Below are positions 37,799 through 49,672 of a stretch of DNA of 64,000 nt, one piece after another. The notes under the pieces were generated by a model that ran no database searches, had not been told where the DNA came from, and saw nothing but the letters and a program-made list of their open reading frames with translations. Location: NCBI RefSeq assembly GCF_016009175.1, contig NZ_JADUCM010000012.1, positions 62,001 through 126,000 of the forward strand. Direction: 5' to 3'. The stretch comes from Pseudomonas alkylphenolica (GTDB lineage Bacteria; Pseudomonadota; Gammaproteobacteria; Pseudomonadales; Pseudomonadaceae). A program made the position numbers and the translations under genes. Within the stretch, counting starts at the first letter, position 1; each line of letters begins with the position of its first letter.

Positions 37799-38806
37799 AT
37801 GTTGGCCAGGCATCTGGGCTGGATCGTGTTGATGGGCCTGACCCTGCAAAGCGTGCAGGCGCGTGAGTACCATTACAGCGATGCACACCTGCACTATGTG
37901 GACTTCTTTCAGGAAAGCGAGGGTATGCAGGCGCTGCTCAAGGCGATGGATACGGCGCGTATTGACCAGTCGATGATTTCCGGCATCCCGGTCGCGAAGA
38001 AATGGCATGAGGACGAACCCAAACGCCCGCGCTACTACGCCGGCGATGACGCCGACGCCTATTGGTACAGCGCGACCGATGTGTATGTCGCTGCGGCCCT
38101 GGAAAAGCTCGAGCCTGCGCAACGCCGGCGCTTTCACCCGTTCCTGACGGGCTTCAATCCGGTCGACAAGAATGCCGTAAGCCATATCGAACGCATGCTC
38201 GAACTGTATCCCGGGCTCTGGCAGGGCATTGGCGAAGTGTTCACCCGGCATGACGACCTGACGGCCTTGACCACTGGCGACACGCCGCGGGCCAACAACG
38301 AAGCCATGACCCGCATCTATCACCTGGCCGCCGAGCAAGACCTGCCGGTGTTGATCCATTCCAACATCACCTCCAAGCGCGAACGCAATCCGTTGTACCT
38401 GGCCGAAATTGAAACACCGTTGCGCAACCATCCACATACGCGTTTCATCTGGGCCCATGCCGGAACCAGCATGGAAATCCATCGGCACCAGGTTCAGCTG
38501 GATTTTTTGCTGCCGACCCTGGCGCGCCTGCTTGAGGATTACCCCAACCTGTACATCGACCTGTCCTGGAGCGTCCTGCAGCCGTATCTGACGGATGAGC
38601 AGGGCAAACCCAGGGCGCAGTGGGTGGCGCTGGTCAAACGCTTCCCGACGCGCTTCATGCTCGGTTCTGATGTGGTTGGGCGTTTCGACAGCCTTGGCGA
38701 GCAGTTGCATGGATTCGATGTGTTTCTTGATGCTTTGCCGACGGAGGTTGCGCAGCAGGTCGCCCGCGACAACTTCCTTGCCGTTTTGCCCAAGGCTCAT
38801 CAATGA
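37799..38806 (+). CDS. Exported amidohydrolase (amidohydrolase-2 type)
   Basis: A 335-residue protein with a signal peptide (LGWIVLMGLTLQSVQA, cleavage about residue 20). The metal-site motif DAHLHYVDF follows, with LIHSNI and WAHAGTSMEIH providing further histidines and LGSDVVGRFDSLG an Asp, as in TIM-barrel amidohydrolases acting on carboxylates. A periplasmic location is unusual for this fold. AAGGAG lies before ATG 37799. The DUF3859 gene follows 67 bp later. Substrate unknown. Confidence 0.82.
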   Translation: MLARHLGWIVLMGLTLQSVQAREYHYSDAHLHYVDFFQESEGMQALLKAMDTARIDQSMISGIPVAKKWHEDEPKRPRYYAGDDADAYWYSATDVYVAAALEKLEPAQRRRFHPFLTGFNPVDKNAVSHIERMLELYPGLWQGIGEVFTRHDDLTALTTGDTPRANNEAMTRIYHLAAEQDLPVLIHSNITSKRERNPLYLAEIETPLRNHPHTRFIWAHAGTSMEIHRHQVQLDFLLPTLARLLEDYPNLYIDLSWSVLQPYLTDEQGKPRAQWVALVKRFPTRFMLGSDVVGRFDSLGEQLHGFDVFLDALPTEVAQQVARDNFLAVLPKAHQ

Positions 38807-38873
38807 CAGGACTGTCATCAACCTGTCATGCCAACGTCATAGCCTGCCGCCATCAATCGAGATGGAGTGCGCC

Positions 38874-39338
38874 ATGTTTTTCAGTCGTTTCAGTGCAGTG
38901 TGCGGGCTTATGCTGGTCAGTGGCCTGGCCAGTGCCGAGGTCCGGGTCGACGGCCCGGTCGAGTACGGTCTGTTCGAGACGCGTCACGAGAACTTCCAGC
39001 CGGGCGAGCGGGTGTTGACCCAAAGCAACCAGACCCTCAAGCACACCGATGAGATTCCGGCACGCCTGGGCAGCAAGTTCGGTATGCGCTATCGCCTGCA
39101 AGGCAAGGTGGCCGACGACACGCCACTGACCCTGCTGTACTTCACGCCGGGCGTACAGACGCCGGATGGCAAGCGTCATGACAAGTTTGAAGTAGTGCAG
39201 AAGCTGGTGCCGGGTGCGGCACAGGACGTGATGGCCTTCGAATTCACCGAAAACCACGAGGTGGTACCAGGCCAATGGCACTTCATGGTGTTCCAGGGCG
39301 ATCGTTTGCTCGCCGAGCAGCGCTTTACGGTGCGCTGA
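38874..39338 (+). CDS. Exported DUF3859 protein
   Basis: A 154-residue periplasmic protein: signal peptide ending ASA (about residue 20), then a beta-rich domain (VRVDGPVEYGLFET, then LTLLYFTPGVQTPDGK and PGQWHFMVFQGDRLL) typical of the DUF3859 family. No known function. GGAG lies about 11 bases before ATG 38874. Possibly co-transcribed with the exported amidohydrolase. Confidence 0.8.
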   Translation: MFFSRFSAVCGLMLVSGLASAEVRVDGPVEYGLFETRHENFQPGERVLTQSNQTLKHTDEIPARLGSKFGMRYRLQGKVADDTPLTLLYFTPGVQTPDGKRHDKFEVVQKLVPGAAQDVMAFEFTENHEVVPGQWHFMVFQGDRLLAEQRFTVR

Positions 39339-39361
39339 GCCGGGGCCCTTCTACCGCATAC

Positions 39362-39391
39362 AAAAACGCCCCGAACCAGTCGGGGCGTTTT
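39362..39391. terminator. Bidirectional terminator between the DUF3859 gene and fabB
   Basis: CGCCCCGA-ACCAG-TCGGGGCG stem with A4-5 on the left and T4 on the right. Confidence 0.85.
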
Positions 39392-39410
39392 CATTGTAAG
39401 GGGCCGGCCC

Positions 39411-40631
39411 TTACTTGCCAGCCCAGCGCTTGAGCACCAGGGTGGCGTTGGTGCCGCCGAAACCGAAGCTGTTGCTCATCACGGTGTCGATCTTGGCATT
39501 TTCGCGGGTTTGCAGCAGAACTGGCAGGTCGGCCACTTCCGGGTCCAGTTCGTCGATGTTGGCGGAACCGGCAATGAAGTTGCCTTCCATCATCAACATG
39601 CAGTAGATCGCTTCGTGAACGCCGGCAGCGCCCAGGGAGTGACCCGACAGGCTCTTGGTCGAGCTGATGGCAGGTGCCTTGTCGCCGAACACTTCACGCA
39701 CACCTTTCATTTCCGCAACGTCGCCGACCGGAGTCGAGGTGCCGTGGGTGTTCAGGTAGTCGATCGGGGTGTCGACGGTGGACAGCGCCTGCTGCATGCA
39801 GCGGATGGCGCCTTCGCCGCTCGGGGCAACCATGTCGTAGCCGTCGGAAGTCGCGCCGTAGCCGACGATTTCGGCGTAGATTTTCGCGCCACGGGCCAGA
39901 GCGTGCTCCAGTTCCTCGACCACGACCATGCCACCACCGCCAGCGATGACGAAACCGTCACGGTCGGCGTCGTAGGCGCGGGAGGCTTTTTCCGGGGTGT
40001 CGTTGCGCTTGCTGGACAAGGCGCCCATGGCGTCGAACAGGAACGACTGGCTCCAGTGCTCTTCTTCACCGCCACCGGCGAAGACGATGTCCTGCTTGCC
40101 CATCTGGATCTGTTCCATCGCGGTGCCGATGCAGTGCGCGCTGGTGGCGCAAGCGGAAGCGATGGAGTAGTTCAGGCCCTTGATCTTGAACGGCGTAGCC
40201 AGGCACGCCGAAACGGTGCTGCTCATGGTCCGGGTGACGCGGTATGGGCCGACGCGCTTGACGCCTTTTTCGCGCAGGATGTCCAGCGCTTCCATCTGGT
40301 TCAGGGTCGATGCGCCGCCAGAGCCTGCAATCAGGCCGGTACGCGGGTTCGACACCTGTTCTTCGGTCAGGCCCGAGTCCTTGATCGCGTCGGCCATTGC
40401 CAGGTAGGCGTAGGCAGCTGCGTGACCAACGAAACGGTAGATCTTGCGATCGATCAGTTCTTCGAGGTTGAGGTCAATGGAGCCGGAAACCTGGCTACGC
40501 AGACCCATTTCGGCATATTCCGGGTTGAATCGGATGCCAGGGCGGCTTGCACGCAGGTTGGCGGAGACGGTCTCTTTGTCATTGCCCAGGCACGAAACGA
40601 TGCCCAGACCAGTGATAACGACGCGGCGCAT
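39411..40631 (-). CDS. fabB: 3-oxoacyl-ACP synthase I
   Basis: A 406-residue condensing enzyme that elongates unsaturated acyl chains. Active-site Cys 161 lies in [12 protein letters not shown]; catalytic histidines are in [12 protein letters not shown] and SGHSLGAAG. The start is [16 protein letters not shown]. Downstream of fabA by 11 bp, forming the classical anaerobic unsaturated fatty-acid operon of gammaproteobacteria. Confidence 0.97.
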   Translation of the reverse strand: MRRVVITGLGIVSCLGNDKETVSANLRASRPGIRFNPEYAEMGLRSQVSGSIDLNLEELIDRKIYRFVGHAAAYAYLAMADAIKDSGLTEEQVSNPRTGLIAGSGGASTLNQMEALDILREKGVKRVGPYRVTRTMSSTVSACLATPFKIKGLNYSIASACATSAHCIGTAMEQIQMGKQDIVFAGGGEEEHWSQSFLFDAMGALSSKRNDTPEKASRAYDADRDGFVIAGGGGMVVVEELEHALARGAKIYAEIVGYGATSDGYDMVAPSGEGAIRCMQQALSTVDTPIDYLNTHGTSTPVGDVAEMKGVREVFGDKAPAISSTKSLSGHSLGAAGVHEAIYCMLMMEGNFIAGSANIDELDPEVADLPVLLQTRENAKIDTVMSNSFGFGGTNATLVLKRWAGK

Positions 40632-40642
40632 GCGGATAACCC

Positions 40643-41158
40643 TTAGAAATTGTCAGTGGAGGTGAATACGCCGACCCGGAGGCCTTCGGCGGTGTAGATC
40701 TCGCGACCGTCGACACTGACCGAACCATCGGCGATAGCCATGTTCAGCTTGCCCTTCAGGACGCGCTTGATATGGATGTTGTACGTAACTTTCTTGGCGG
40801 TAGGCAGTACCTGGCCAAAGAATTTGACCTCGCCCGAACCCAGGGCGCGGCCGCGACCTGGCAGGCCTTGCCAGCCCAGGAAGAAGCCAACCAGTTGCCA
40901 CATGGCGTCGAGGCCCAGGCAGCCTGGCATCACCGGATCACCCTCGAAGTGGCAGGCGAAGAACCACAGGTCAGGGGTGATATCCAGCTCGGCGACCAAT
41001 TCACCTTTGCCGTACTTGCCACCCTCGGCGCTGATATGGGTGATGCGATCCACCATCAGCATGTTAGGGGCGGGCAGTTGCGCGTTACCTGGGCCGAACA
41101 GCTCACCGCGACTGCAGCGCAGCAGGTCTTCCCGAGTAAAGGCGTTTTGTTTGGTCAT
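40643..41158 (-). CDS. fabA: 3-hydroxydecanoyl-ACP dehydratase/isomerase
   Basis: A 171-residue hotdog enzyme that makes trans-2- and isomerises to cis-3-decenoyl-ACP, the branch point of unsaturated fatty-acid synthesis. The catalytic pair His 70 and Asp 84 is in [21 protein letters not shown]. Length and sequence are typical FabA. First gene of fabAB; a palindrome resembling a DesT/FabR site lies 133 bp upstream. Confidence 0.97.
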   Translation of the reverse strand: MTKQNAFTREDLLRCSRGELFGPGNAQLPAPNMLMVDRITHISAEGGKYGKGELVAELDITPDLWFFACHFEGDPVMPGCLGLDAMWQLVGFFLGWQGLPGRGRALGSGEVKFFGQVLPTAKKVTYNIHIKRVLKGKLNMAIADGSVSVDGREIYTAEGLRVGVFTSTDNF

Positions 41159-41290
41159 GCGAGCTCCTCAATAGTCCCCGTGTGGCAGGGGGCAAACCTT
41201 CCCGGCCGACCCAAAGCGCGTGTGCTTGGGGCGGCAGCCTACACATAGACTATTGCGTTGTAGTGAAAGTCACAGCGCACGGGGCAAAGA

Positions 41291-41306
41291 AGTACACTTG
41301 TGCACT
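41291..41306. promoter_or_regulatory. Near-palindromic operator candidate upstream of fabA
   Basis: AGTACACTTGTGCACT is palindromic in 14 of 16 bases. Its layout AGTnnAC..GTnnACT resembles the operators of TetR-type regulators DesT (Pseudomonas) and FabR (E. coli), and DesT is reported to act on fabAB in P. aeruginosa. No regulator gene is in the window. Confidence 0.45.
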
Positions 41307-41369
41307 GAAATTTTATTTTCAGGCCTTTCGAGTGGCCTGTCCAGCCTCTTAGACTGCCGCAATTTCAGA

Positions 41370-43291
<1,922 letters not shown>

Positions 43292-43295
<4 letters not shown>

Positions 43296-44185
43296 GGTCT
43301 GCGTTCTCCTTCTGCCAAGGCCAGGGCGGCGCCTTCAGGGTCAATGGCGTCGATGCCCAGCGCACGGGCAACCTGCTGGTTGCCGACAACACTGAAATGC
43401 TCGGGGTACAGGGCGCGCGGCCATCTGCCGGGCGGTTGGTCAAGTAGCCGGTCAAGTACCGCCAGCCAGTCCTCCTGGTTGCTCAAGGTGCTGGCCAGGG
43501 CGCCGGCGCGGACAAAGCCTGCGGTGGGGCCAATCAGTGCTATCTGTTGACCATAGCTGCTGAGCAAAAGGTTTTTGGCTGTTTTGGCGTTGAACAGTTG
43601 TGGGTCGTCGAGGCCCAGCAGCACGTCGCTGTTCTGCAGCAGCGTTTGCAAGGGGCGGTTGTCGCGAAGGTCGGGCCAGGCCGCGGCAACGATTTCCAGG
43701 CCCATGGGTTTGGCAGCGCGGCGCAGGTCCTCAAGGAGGAAGTGGCTGTGTTCGGCATAGAGCACGCCAACCCGGCGTGCCTCGGGCAGCAGGTAGCGGG
43801 TCAGACGTAGCTGGCGATCCAGCGGCGGGTCGCTCCACAGCAGGCTCAAATAAGCAGGGCGCAATTTGCCCAGGCGCTTCTCGGCCTGGACCCGGCTGAT
43901 GCGCATGGCCAGTGCCGGAGGTCCTGCTGTCTCGCTCAAGCGCCACTCCAGGCTGCTGCTGTCGAGCAGAATCAGGCGTACGGCCGGGTTCAACCGGGAC
44001 GGGCGGGCCAGCTCGCTGACCGGGACGAAGTGCACTTTGTCGGCAGGCCGGCGTTCGCGAAGGGCCTGGACGAACTGCTCGACGCCAGGAGTTTCGCGCT
44101 GACCGGTCAGCAGGATCTCACTGGCCGAAAGCATGCCCAGTGGCAAAAGACAGACCAGCAACAGCCAGCGCCGCAGCCCGCGCAT
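43292..44185 (-). CDS. Periplasmic binding protein of the ABC-sugar/TrpX type
   Basis: A 297-residue exported protein: signal peptide ([14 protein letters not shown], about 7-21), then two Rossmann-like lobes with [20 protein letters not shown] and, in the second half, [21 protein letters not shown] and [14 protein letters not shown]. It resembles the TrpX/YtfQ-like ABC_sub_bind group. No permease or ATPase is nearby. It sits between, and overlaps with, a TonB-dependent receptor (1 bp) and a hybrid kinase (4 bp), so it more likely presents a ligand to the kinase than to a transporter. Ligand unknown. Confidence 0.8.
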
Positions 44186-46293
44186 CAGAATTCCAGCTCC
44201 GCACTGACGTACATGACGTGGCGGCTGTCGTAATTGTTGTTGGCAAAGGTGGTGGGCTCGTCATCCAGGCGCTGTTGCAGGGTGCCGGCGAGCTCCAGCT
44301 GGGTGCTGTCCCAGCGAAATCGCTTGGCTACCCGCAGGTCGACACGTTCGAAACGGTACTGGTTGAGCTCATCGTCGCCGTAATAGAAGAGGGCGCTCGA
44401 CCAGCCGTGCCCCCAATCGCGCAGCCAGCCGGCCGAACCGCTGTTGTGTGCGCTCATGCGGCGGTCATCGGGATTGCTGGCCCAGGCATTGATCAGGGCG
44501 TAAGTCAGGCGCAGGCGATCGGCAGGGTTCACCCGCCAGTCCAGTTGCGCTTCGCTGCCGCTGAAGCGGGCCTTGTTGCTGTTGCTGGCGATGTACTGAT
44601 TGTTGCGCAGCGGCTCGCTGACCATGCCGGTGATTTCGTCGTAGAACAGCTTGAGGTCGACGCTGAGGTCGGCGTCGGCGAAGTAACCGTTATAGCCCAG
44701 TTCGCGCGAACGCATCCGTTCCTGTTCCAGGTCGCCCGGCCCACGGGTCTTGACGAAATACTGGGCGCTGCGCTGGCCGAAGGCGCCGGGAGTCAGATTG
44801 TTGACCCGGTAACTCCAGTTAACGTTGTTTTCAAACATGTCCGGCGAACGCACCGCTTCGGAATACACGGCGCGCAAGCCGTGGCGCGGGGTGATCAGGT
44901 AGTTCACCGCCAGGCGTGGCGTGAGGGAACTGCCCGAGAGACTGGCGTCTTCGTACATCGCGCCGCCCTGGACGATCCAGTGCTCATCGACACGCCACTC
45001 CAGATGCCCGAACAGGCGCCAGGTGTTGTCGTCCAGGCTACCGTTGAAAAAGGTCTGCGAGTCGGCGCGGTCATAGCGGTAGTTGGCGCCGCTGACCAGG
45101 CGCAGGTTGTCGGACAGGCTCAGGGTGTCCTGGAGTTCCAGGTCGTAACGGGTTTCCCGGGTGCTCTGGTCGATGTCACCACAGACCTGACGCGAGCCGC
45201 CATTGCGCCATTGCAGTTGGGCCTGGCGGCCGAGTGCCTGCTCTTCGGCAGTGCCCGGGGGCAGCGGCGAGAGAATGTGGCGCGCCACTTGCTCTGCATA
45301 ATTCGGATTGAGCTGCCACAGTCGCGTGAGCTCGGGGCTGAACGACAAGGCCGCGTCGCAGGCACGCCATACCTGCTGGCGATCCCAGTGCTGGGCCGAG
45401 CCTTGCAGGTACAGCCGGTGTTCGGGGCTCAGGTCGATGTTCCAGCGCACCGAGCCTGCGTAATCCTTGGCGTTGGCATCGGAGTTGTCGCCATTGGCGG
45501 TCACCCCGTAGAACACCGGCTTGTAAGTGTAGGGGCGCTGGTCACTGCCTTCTTTGGCGGCGAACTGCCAATCCAGGCTCTGATTGCTTGCCAGGGCATG
45601 ACTGGCGCTCAGGTTCAGGCGGTTGAGGCGGCGGCTGTCGCGGTAATCCTGGCCCAGAAGGTTTTTATCGAAACCATCATCTTCCATGCCTGAAAGCGAC
45701 AGGCGCAGGTCGCCACCTTCCCAGTGGCTGCTCTGGCTGGCATACCAGTCATTGATTCCGCGCTGGCCGCGGGTGAACTTCAGACGGGTGCCGTTACTGT
45801 CGGCCGGCCTGCGGGTGAGGATGTTGACCACCGCCATCAGCGCGTTGGCACCGTAACTGACGGTGTTGGGGCCACGGAAGACCTCGATGCGCTCGATGTC
45901 CTCCATTGCCAGCGGTACATCGCTCCAGTCCACCGTGGCCAGGCCGGCGCGGTAGACCGAGCGCCCGTCGATCAGCACCTGCATGCGCCTGGCATCGTTG
46001 ACGTTGCTGCCGTGGTAGTTGACCGAAGGCTGGTTACCGGCGCCGTAGCCAATCATCATCCCGGGCACCAGGCGCAACAGTTCGGGAATGTCGCGGGCAC
46101 CACTGGCGCGAATCAGCGCACTGTCGAGCACGGTCATGCTGCCAGGCACAGCCGCAGGCGACTGCTTGAGCCGGGTAGCGGTGAGCACCTGGGGGACGTC
46201 CTGGCTGTCGACGAACAAATCGTCGGCCAGCACCGGGCCGCCCAACAGGGCAGTCAACAGAACGAAAGGGCGAGGAGGAGGGCCAAATGACAC
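44185..46293 (-). CDS. TonB-dependent outer-membrane receptor
   Basis: A 702-residue protein starting at GTG 46293 with a signal peptide ending LADD (about residue 24). The plug domain shows VLTATRLKQSPAAVPGSMTV, the IPELLRLVPGM motif, QVLIDGRSVY and IERIEVFRGPNTVSYG; the rest is a 22-strand barrel ending in Phe. No N-terminal signalling extension, so it does not use FecI/FecR signalling. It is the first gene of the three-gene operon with a binding protein and a kinase, divergent from gpsA. The layout resembles vitamin-B12/colicin-type receptors, but substrate is unknown. Confidence 0.88.
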   Translation of the reverse strand: MSFGPPPRPFVLLTALLGGPVLADDLFVDSQDVPQVLTATRLKQSPAAVPGSMTVLDSALIRASGARDIPELLRLVPGMMIGYGAGNQPSVNYHGSNVNDARRMQVLIDGRSVYRAGLATVDWSDVPLAMEDIERIEVFRGPNTVSYGANALMAVVNILTRRPADSNGTRLKFTRGQRGINDWYASQSSHWEGGDLRLSLSGMEDDGFDKNLLGQDYRDSRRLNRLNLSASHALASNQSLDWQFAAKEGSDQRPYTYKPVFYGVTANGDNSDANAKDYAGSVRWNIDLSPEHRLYLQGSAQHWDRQQVWRACDAALSFSPELTRLWQLNPNYAEQVARHILSPLPPGTAEEQALGRQAQLQWRNGGSRQVCGDIDQSTRETRYDLELQDTLSLSDNLRLVSGANYRYDRADSQTFFNGSLDDNTWRLFGHLEWRVDEHWIVQGGAMYEDASLSGSSLTPRLAVNYLITPRHGLRAVYSEAVRSPDMFENNVNWSYRVNNLTPGAFGQRSAQYFVKTRGPGDLEQERMRSRELGYNGYFADADLSVDLKLFYDEITGMVSEPLRNNQYIASNSNKARFSGSEAQLDWRVNPADRLRLTYALINAWASNPDDRRMSAHNSGSAGWLRDWGHGWSSALFYYGDDELNQYRFERVDLRVAKRFRWDSTQLELAGTLQQRLDDEPTTFANNNYDSRHVMYVSAELEF

Positions 46294-46430
46294 GGCGCGG
46301 CCTTGGTGTGGAGTTCAATTCGGGTTCAAGCCGGGCATGTTAACCGAGTGGCCAGCATTTTTCAGTCGCAGACAACACTGCATCGGGGTTAATTCGGTCA
46401 TCTGGCGCTGGCTCTGGCACTGGCGCTCCG

Positions 46431-46436
46431 TATAAT
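46431..46436 (+). promoter_or_regulatory. -10 element of gpsA
   Basis: TATAAT 40 bp before the gpsA ATG. A matching -35 at 17 bp (CTGGCT) is weak. Confidence 0.45.
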
Positions 46437-46475
46437 GCGGGAGTCGCCACTTTTATTGGTTTTAACGGATTGGAT

Positions 46476-47501
46476 ATGACTGAACAGCAGCCTGTTGCAG
46501 TGCTTGGAGGCGGAAGTTTCGGCACCGCCGTGGCGAATCTGCTGGCGGAAAATGGCGTCGGGGTGAAGCAATGGATGCGTGATCCCGAGCAAGCCGAGGC
46601 CATGCGCACCAATCGCGAAAACCCACGGTACCTGAAAGGGGTGAAAATTCACCCGGGTGTCGATCCGGTCAATGATTTGCTGGCCACGCTGCAAGCGTGC
46701 GAGCTGATCTTCGTTGCCCTGCCTTCCAGTGCCCTGCGCAGTGTGTTGGCGCCTCATGCGCAACTGCTGCGCGGCAAGATGCTGGTCAGCCTGACCAAGG
46801 GCATCGAGGCGCAAAGCTTCAAGCTGATGAGCCAGATTCTCGAGGAAATCGCGCCAGAGGCGCGCATTGGCGTTCTGTCCGGGCCAAACCTGGCCCGCGA
46901 AGTGGCCGAGCATGCGCTGACCGCCACCGTGGTTGCCAGTGAAGACGAGGTGCTCTGCCAGCGTGTGCAGTCCGTGCTGCACGGACGCACCTTCCGCGTT
47001 TATGCCAGCAACGACCGTTTTGGTGTCGAATTGGGCGGGGCGCTGAAAAACGTCTACGCAATCATTGCCGGCATGGCCGTGGCGCTGGGCATGGGCGAGA
47101 ACACCAAAAGCATGTTGATCACCCGCGCACTGGCGGAGATGACCCGTTTTGCAGTCAGCCAGGGTGCAAACCCGATGACCTTTCTCGGGCTGGCGGGTGT
47201 GGGTGACCTGATCGTCACCTGCTCCTCGCCCAAGAGCCGCAACTACCAGGTCGGTCACGCACTGGGTCAAGGGTTGAGCCTGGAAGAGGCGGTCAACCGT
47301 TTGGGCGAAGTGGCCGAAGGCGTCAATACCCTCAAGGTGCTCAAGGTCAAATCGCAAGAAGTGCAGGTCTACATGCCGCTGGTCGCCGGCTTGCATGCGA
47401 TTCTGTTCGAAGGCCGGACCTTGAACCAGGTGATCGAACTGCTGATGCGCGCGGAACCGAAAACCGATGTCGATTTCATCTCCACCAGCGGTTTCAACTA
47501 A
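46476..47501 (+). CDS. gpsA: NAD(P)-dependent glycerol-3-phosphate dehydrogenase
   Basis: A 341-residue cytoplasmic enzyme that makes sn-glycerol 3-phosphate from dihydroxyacetone phosphate for phospholipids. NAD motif [15 protein letters not shown] at the N-terminus, catalytic Lys in [14 protein letters not shown] and LTCSSP-type loop [14 protein letters not shown] are present. ATG 46476 is taken as start (an in-frame TTG lies 6 bases earlier). Divergent from the receptor-kinase operon; a DUF4389 gene and sixA follow closely. Confidence 0.95.
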   Translation: MTEQQPVAVLGGGSFGTAVANLLAENGVGVKQWMRDPEQAEAMRTNRENPRYLKGVKIHPGVDPVNDLLATLQACELIFVALPSSALRSVLAPHAQLLRGKMLVSLTKGIEAQSFKLMSQILEEIAPEARIGVLSGPNLAREVAEHALTATVVASEDEVLCQRVQSVLHGRTFRVYASNDRFGVELGGALKNVYAIIAGMAVALGMGENTKSMLITRALAEMTRFAVSQGANPMTFLGLAGVGDLIVTCSSPKSRNYQVGHALGQGLSLEEAVNRLGEVAEGVNTLKVLKVKSQEVQVYMPLVAGLHAILFEGRTLNQVIELLMRAEPKTDVDFISTSGFN

Positions 47502-47516
47502 CGACAGGAGCAAGAC

Positions 47517-47864
47517 ATGAATTCATCCCCGAACCCGTCCCAGCGCGAATCAATCATTTTGCGTGTGCTGTGGATGCTGGTGTTCCTGGTGGTCTGGCAA
47601 CTGGCCGAGCTGCTGCTTGCTGGCCTGGTGCTGGTGCAACTGATCTATCGCCTGATCTATGGGGCGCCAAGCGCCAGCCTGATGAATTTCGGTGACAGCC
47701 TCAGCCAGTTTCTTGCGCAGATCGGCCGTTTTGGCAGCTTCCACAGCGACCAGAAGCCCTGGCCGTTCGCCGACTGGCCAGCCCCGCGCGAGCCTGAAGG
47801 TGAAGCCGCGCATAGCGTGCCGCCGGCGCCGCACCCGGTGCGCGACGAGGAGCCCAAGCTGTGA
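47517..47864 (+). CDS. DUF4389 membrane protein
   Basis: A 115-residue protein with a long hydrophobic region (about 19-50, possibly two helices, LWMLVFLVVWQLAELLLAGL) and a Pro/Glu-rich cytoplasmic tail. The family DUF4389 is found next to gpsA and sixA in pseudomonads, and function is unknown. ATG 47517 follows GACAGGAGCAAGAC. Overlaps sixA by 4 bp. Confidence 0.85.
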   Translation: MNSSPNPSQRESIILRVLWMLVFLVVWQLAELLLAGLVLVQLIYRLIYGAPSASLMNFGDSLSQFLAQIGRFGSFHSDQKPWPFADWPAPREPEGEAAHSVPPAPHPVRDEEPKL

Positions 47865-48313
47865 AGCTCTGGGTGCTACGCCATGGCGAGGCTGAGCCGC
47901 ACGCCGCAAGCGATGCACAGCGTCGCCTGACTGCGCACGGTCGTGAGCAGGCTTTGCGCAGTGCCGCGGTTTTGTTGGGCCAGCCCCTGCAGTCGATCAT
48001 TGCCAGCCCGTACGTGCGTGCCCAGCAAACCGCCGGGTTGGTGCACGAGGCGCTGGGCTTGGATAAACCGCTGCACACCGTGCCCTGGCTGACCCCGGAC
48101 ACCGATCCGCAGCAGGTCATCGCCGAGCTCGACCGCCTCGGCCTGGATAATGTCCTGCTGGTCAGCCATCAGCCGCTGGTGAGTTGCCTGGTCGGGATGC
48201 TCGAGAAAGGGCGGCCGGAAGGCCCGCCGATGTCTACGGCCAGCCTGGCTGAACTCGAGGGCGACTGGCCGCTGGCCGGCCTCATGTCGTTGCGCTCGTT
48301 GTTCCACCCTTGA
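47861..48313 (+). CDS. sixA: Phosphohistidine phosphatase SixA
   Basis: A 150-residue histidine phosphatase with the catalytic RHG (Arg 7, His 8, Gly 9) in MKLWVLRHGEAEPH and the second His in LLVSHQPLVS. SixA removes phosphate from histidine in Hpt domains or PTS-Ntr proteins. Starts at GTG 47861, inside the end of the DUF4389 gene (GTGA). Proximity to a hybrid kinase on the other side of gpsA is notable but not evidence of a link. Confidence 0.92.
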   Translation: MKLWVLRHGEAEPHAASDAQRRLTAHGREQALRSAAVLLGQPLQSIIASPYVRAQQTAGLVHEALGLDKPLHTVPWLTPDTDPQQVIAELDRLGLDNVLLVSHQPLVSCLVGMLEKGRPEGPPMSTASLAELEGDWPLAGLMSLRSLFHP

Positions 48314-48437
48314 ACGTGAATTGACCCCGGCAGCAACTTTCCGCTGATCGACCTGATGCTCATATCGGTTGTCGATCAGTGGCGGGCTTGTTAGCGTTCG
48401 CCACTGTCGTGGGCAAGGTGGCCCTGGGGATCGAGCA

Positions 48438-48785
48438 ATGAGCAGCAGTTGTCCGCAATTGGCCTATTCGGCAAACCTTCAACCCGCGCTTGATAAGGTG
48501 CAGGGCGGCCAGGCCCTGGATTTTGCCGAGTACCGCGTGCTTCGGGACAGTGCCGACGCCAAGCTTGATTACCTGCTGCGCAAGTTCGAAGGCCAGTACG
48601 AGCTTGAGCAACTACGCCAGGCCAGCGTGCGCATGGCGCATTTGCTGCAGTCCAGCTGCCTGGCGCTGGGGCGACTGGACCTGGACCCTGAAGACAAGCG
48701 TCGCGCCCGTGAGGCCCTGGAGCAACAACTGGCTTATATGCAGGCATGCCTGCGCCGTTCCATGGCCAGTTTTGGCGAGTATTGA
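48438..48785 (+). CDS. Small helical protein of unknown function
   Basis: A 115-residue, largely helical, soluble protein (EYRVLRDSADAKLDYLLRKF, then YELEQLRQASVRMAHLLQ). No signal or membrane segment. I do not recognise a domain. GGGGATCGAGCA precedes ATG 48438. It sits 92 bp before two overlapping hydrolase genes and may be part of the same transcript. Confidence 0.7.
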   Translation: MSSSCPQLAYSANLQPALDKVQGGQALDFAEYRVLRDSADAKLDYLLRKFEGQYELEQLRQASVRMAHLLQSSCLALGRLDLDPEDKRRAREALEQQLAYMQACLRRSMASFGEY

Positions 48786-48877
48786 CCTGATTGCCATCGG
48801 CGATGGCTTTTACGAACATTGCCGCTTCCCGGCTGCTTGCAGACAATGGGTCATCACGTCACTCTGGACAGACGGTC

Positions 48878-49672
48878 ATGTCGCAGCAAATCTTCTTCGC
48901 CCATGCCAACGGATTCCCTTCGGGAACCTATGGCAAGCTGTTTGCCGCACTGGCGCCTGACTACCAGGTGTTTCACCTGCCACAGCACGCCCACGATCCG
49001 CGTTTTCCTGTCGATGCCAACTGGCAGAACCTGGTGGACGAGCTGATCCATCACCTGCAACAGCAGCCAGAACCGGTATGGGGCGTGGGGCATTCGCTCG
49101 GCGGTGTGTTGCACCTGCATGCCGCGCTGCGCTGTCCCCAGTATTACCGGGGTGTGGTCATGCTTGATTCTCCGGTATTGACCCGGGTTGACCAATGGGT
49201 GTTGCAAGCAGCCAAGCGACTGGGCTTTATCGACCGCATAACCCCGGCCGGACGCACTTTGGGGCGTCGCGAGGCGTTTACCGACCGCGACAGTGCCCGG
49301 GCCTATTTCGCCAGCAAATCCCTGTTCCGTCATTTCGATCCGGATTGTCTCGATGCCTACCTGGAGCATGGCTTGCAGGCGACTGAAGAAGGCTTGCGTT
49401 TGCGCTTTGATCCGGCCACTGAAATCAGCATTTACCGCAACATTCCGCACACCCGCCCGGCACCGGCCAAGCGCCTGCAACTGCCGTTGGCCATGGTGCG
49501 AGGCAGCAGCAGCCGTATTGTCCGCCAGCACCACGCGCTGGCGGTACGCAGCATGCCCCGGGGAGAATACTACAGCCTCCCGGGTGGACATATGTTCCCG
49601 CTGGAACGGCCTACCGATACCGCGAGCCTGATCAAGGGGCTGTTTGACCGTTGGCAGCAGGAGCCGCAATGA
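48878..49672 (+). CDS. Alpha/beta hydrolase 1
   Basis: A 264-residue alpha/beta hydrolase with nucleophile elbow GHSLGG (Ser 73) and an oxyanion region FAHANGFPSGTYG near the N-terminus; the catalytic His is probably in PGGHMFPLE near the C-terminus. The ANGFP start motif is typical of a Pseudomonas esterase/lipase group of unknown substrate. Its end overlaps the next hydrolase gene by 4 bp. Confidence 0.85.
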   Translation: MSQQIFFAHANGFPSGTYGKLFAALAPDYQVFHLPQHAHDPRFPVDANWQNLVDELIHHLQQQPEPVWGVGHSLGGVLHLHAALRCPQYYRGVVMLDSPVLTRVDQWVLQAAKRLGFIDRITPAGRTLGRREAFTDRDSARAYFASKSLFRHFDPDCLDAYLEHGLQATEEGLRLRFDPATEISIYRNIPHTRPAPAKRLQLPLAMVRGSSSRIVRQHHALAVRSMPRGEYYSLPGGHMFPLERPTDTASLIKGLFDRWQQEPQ

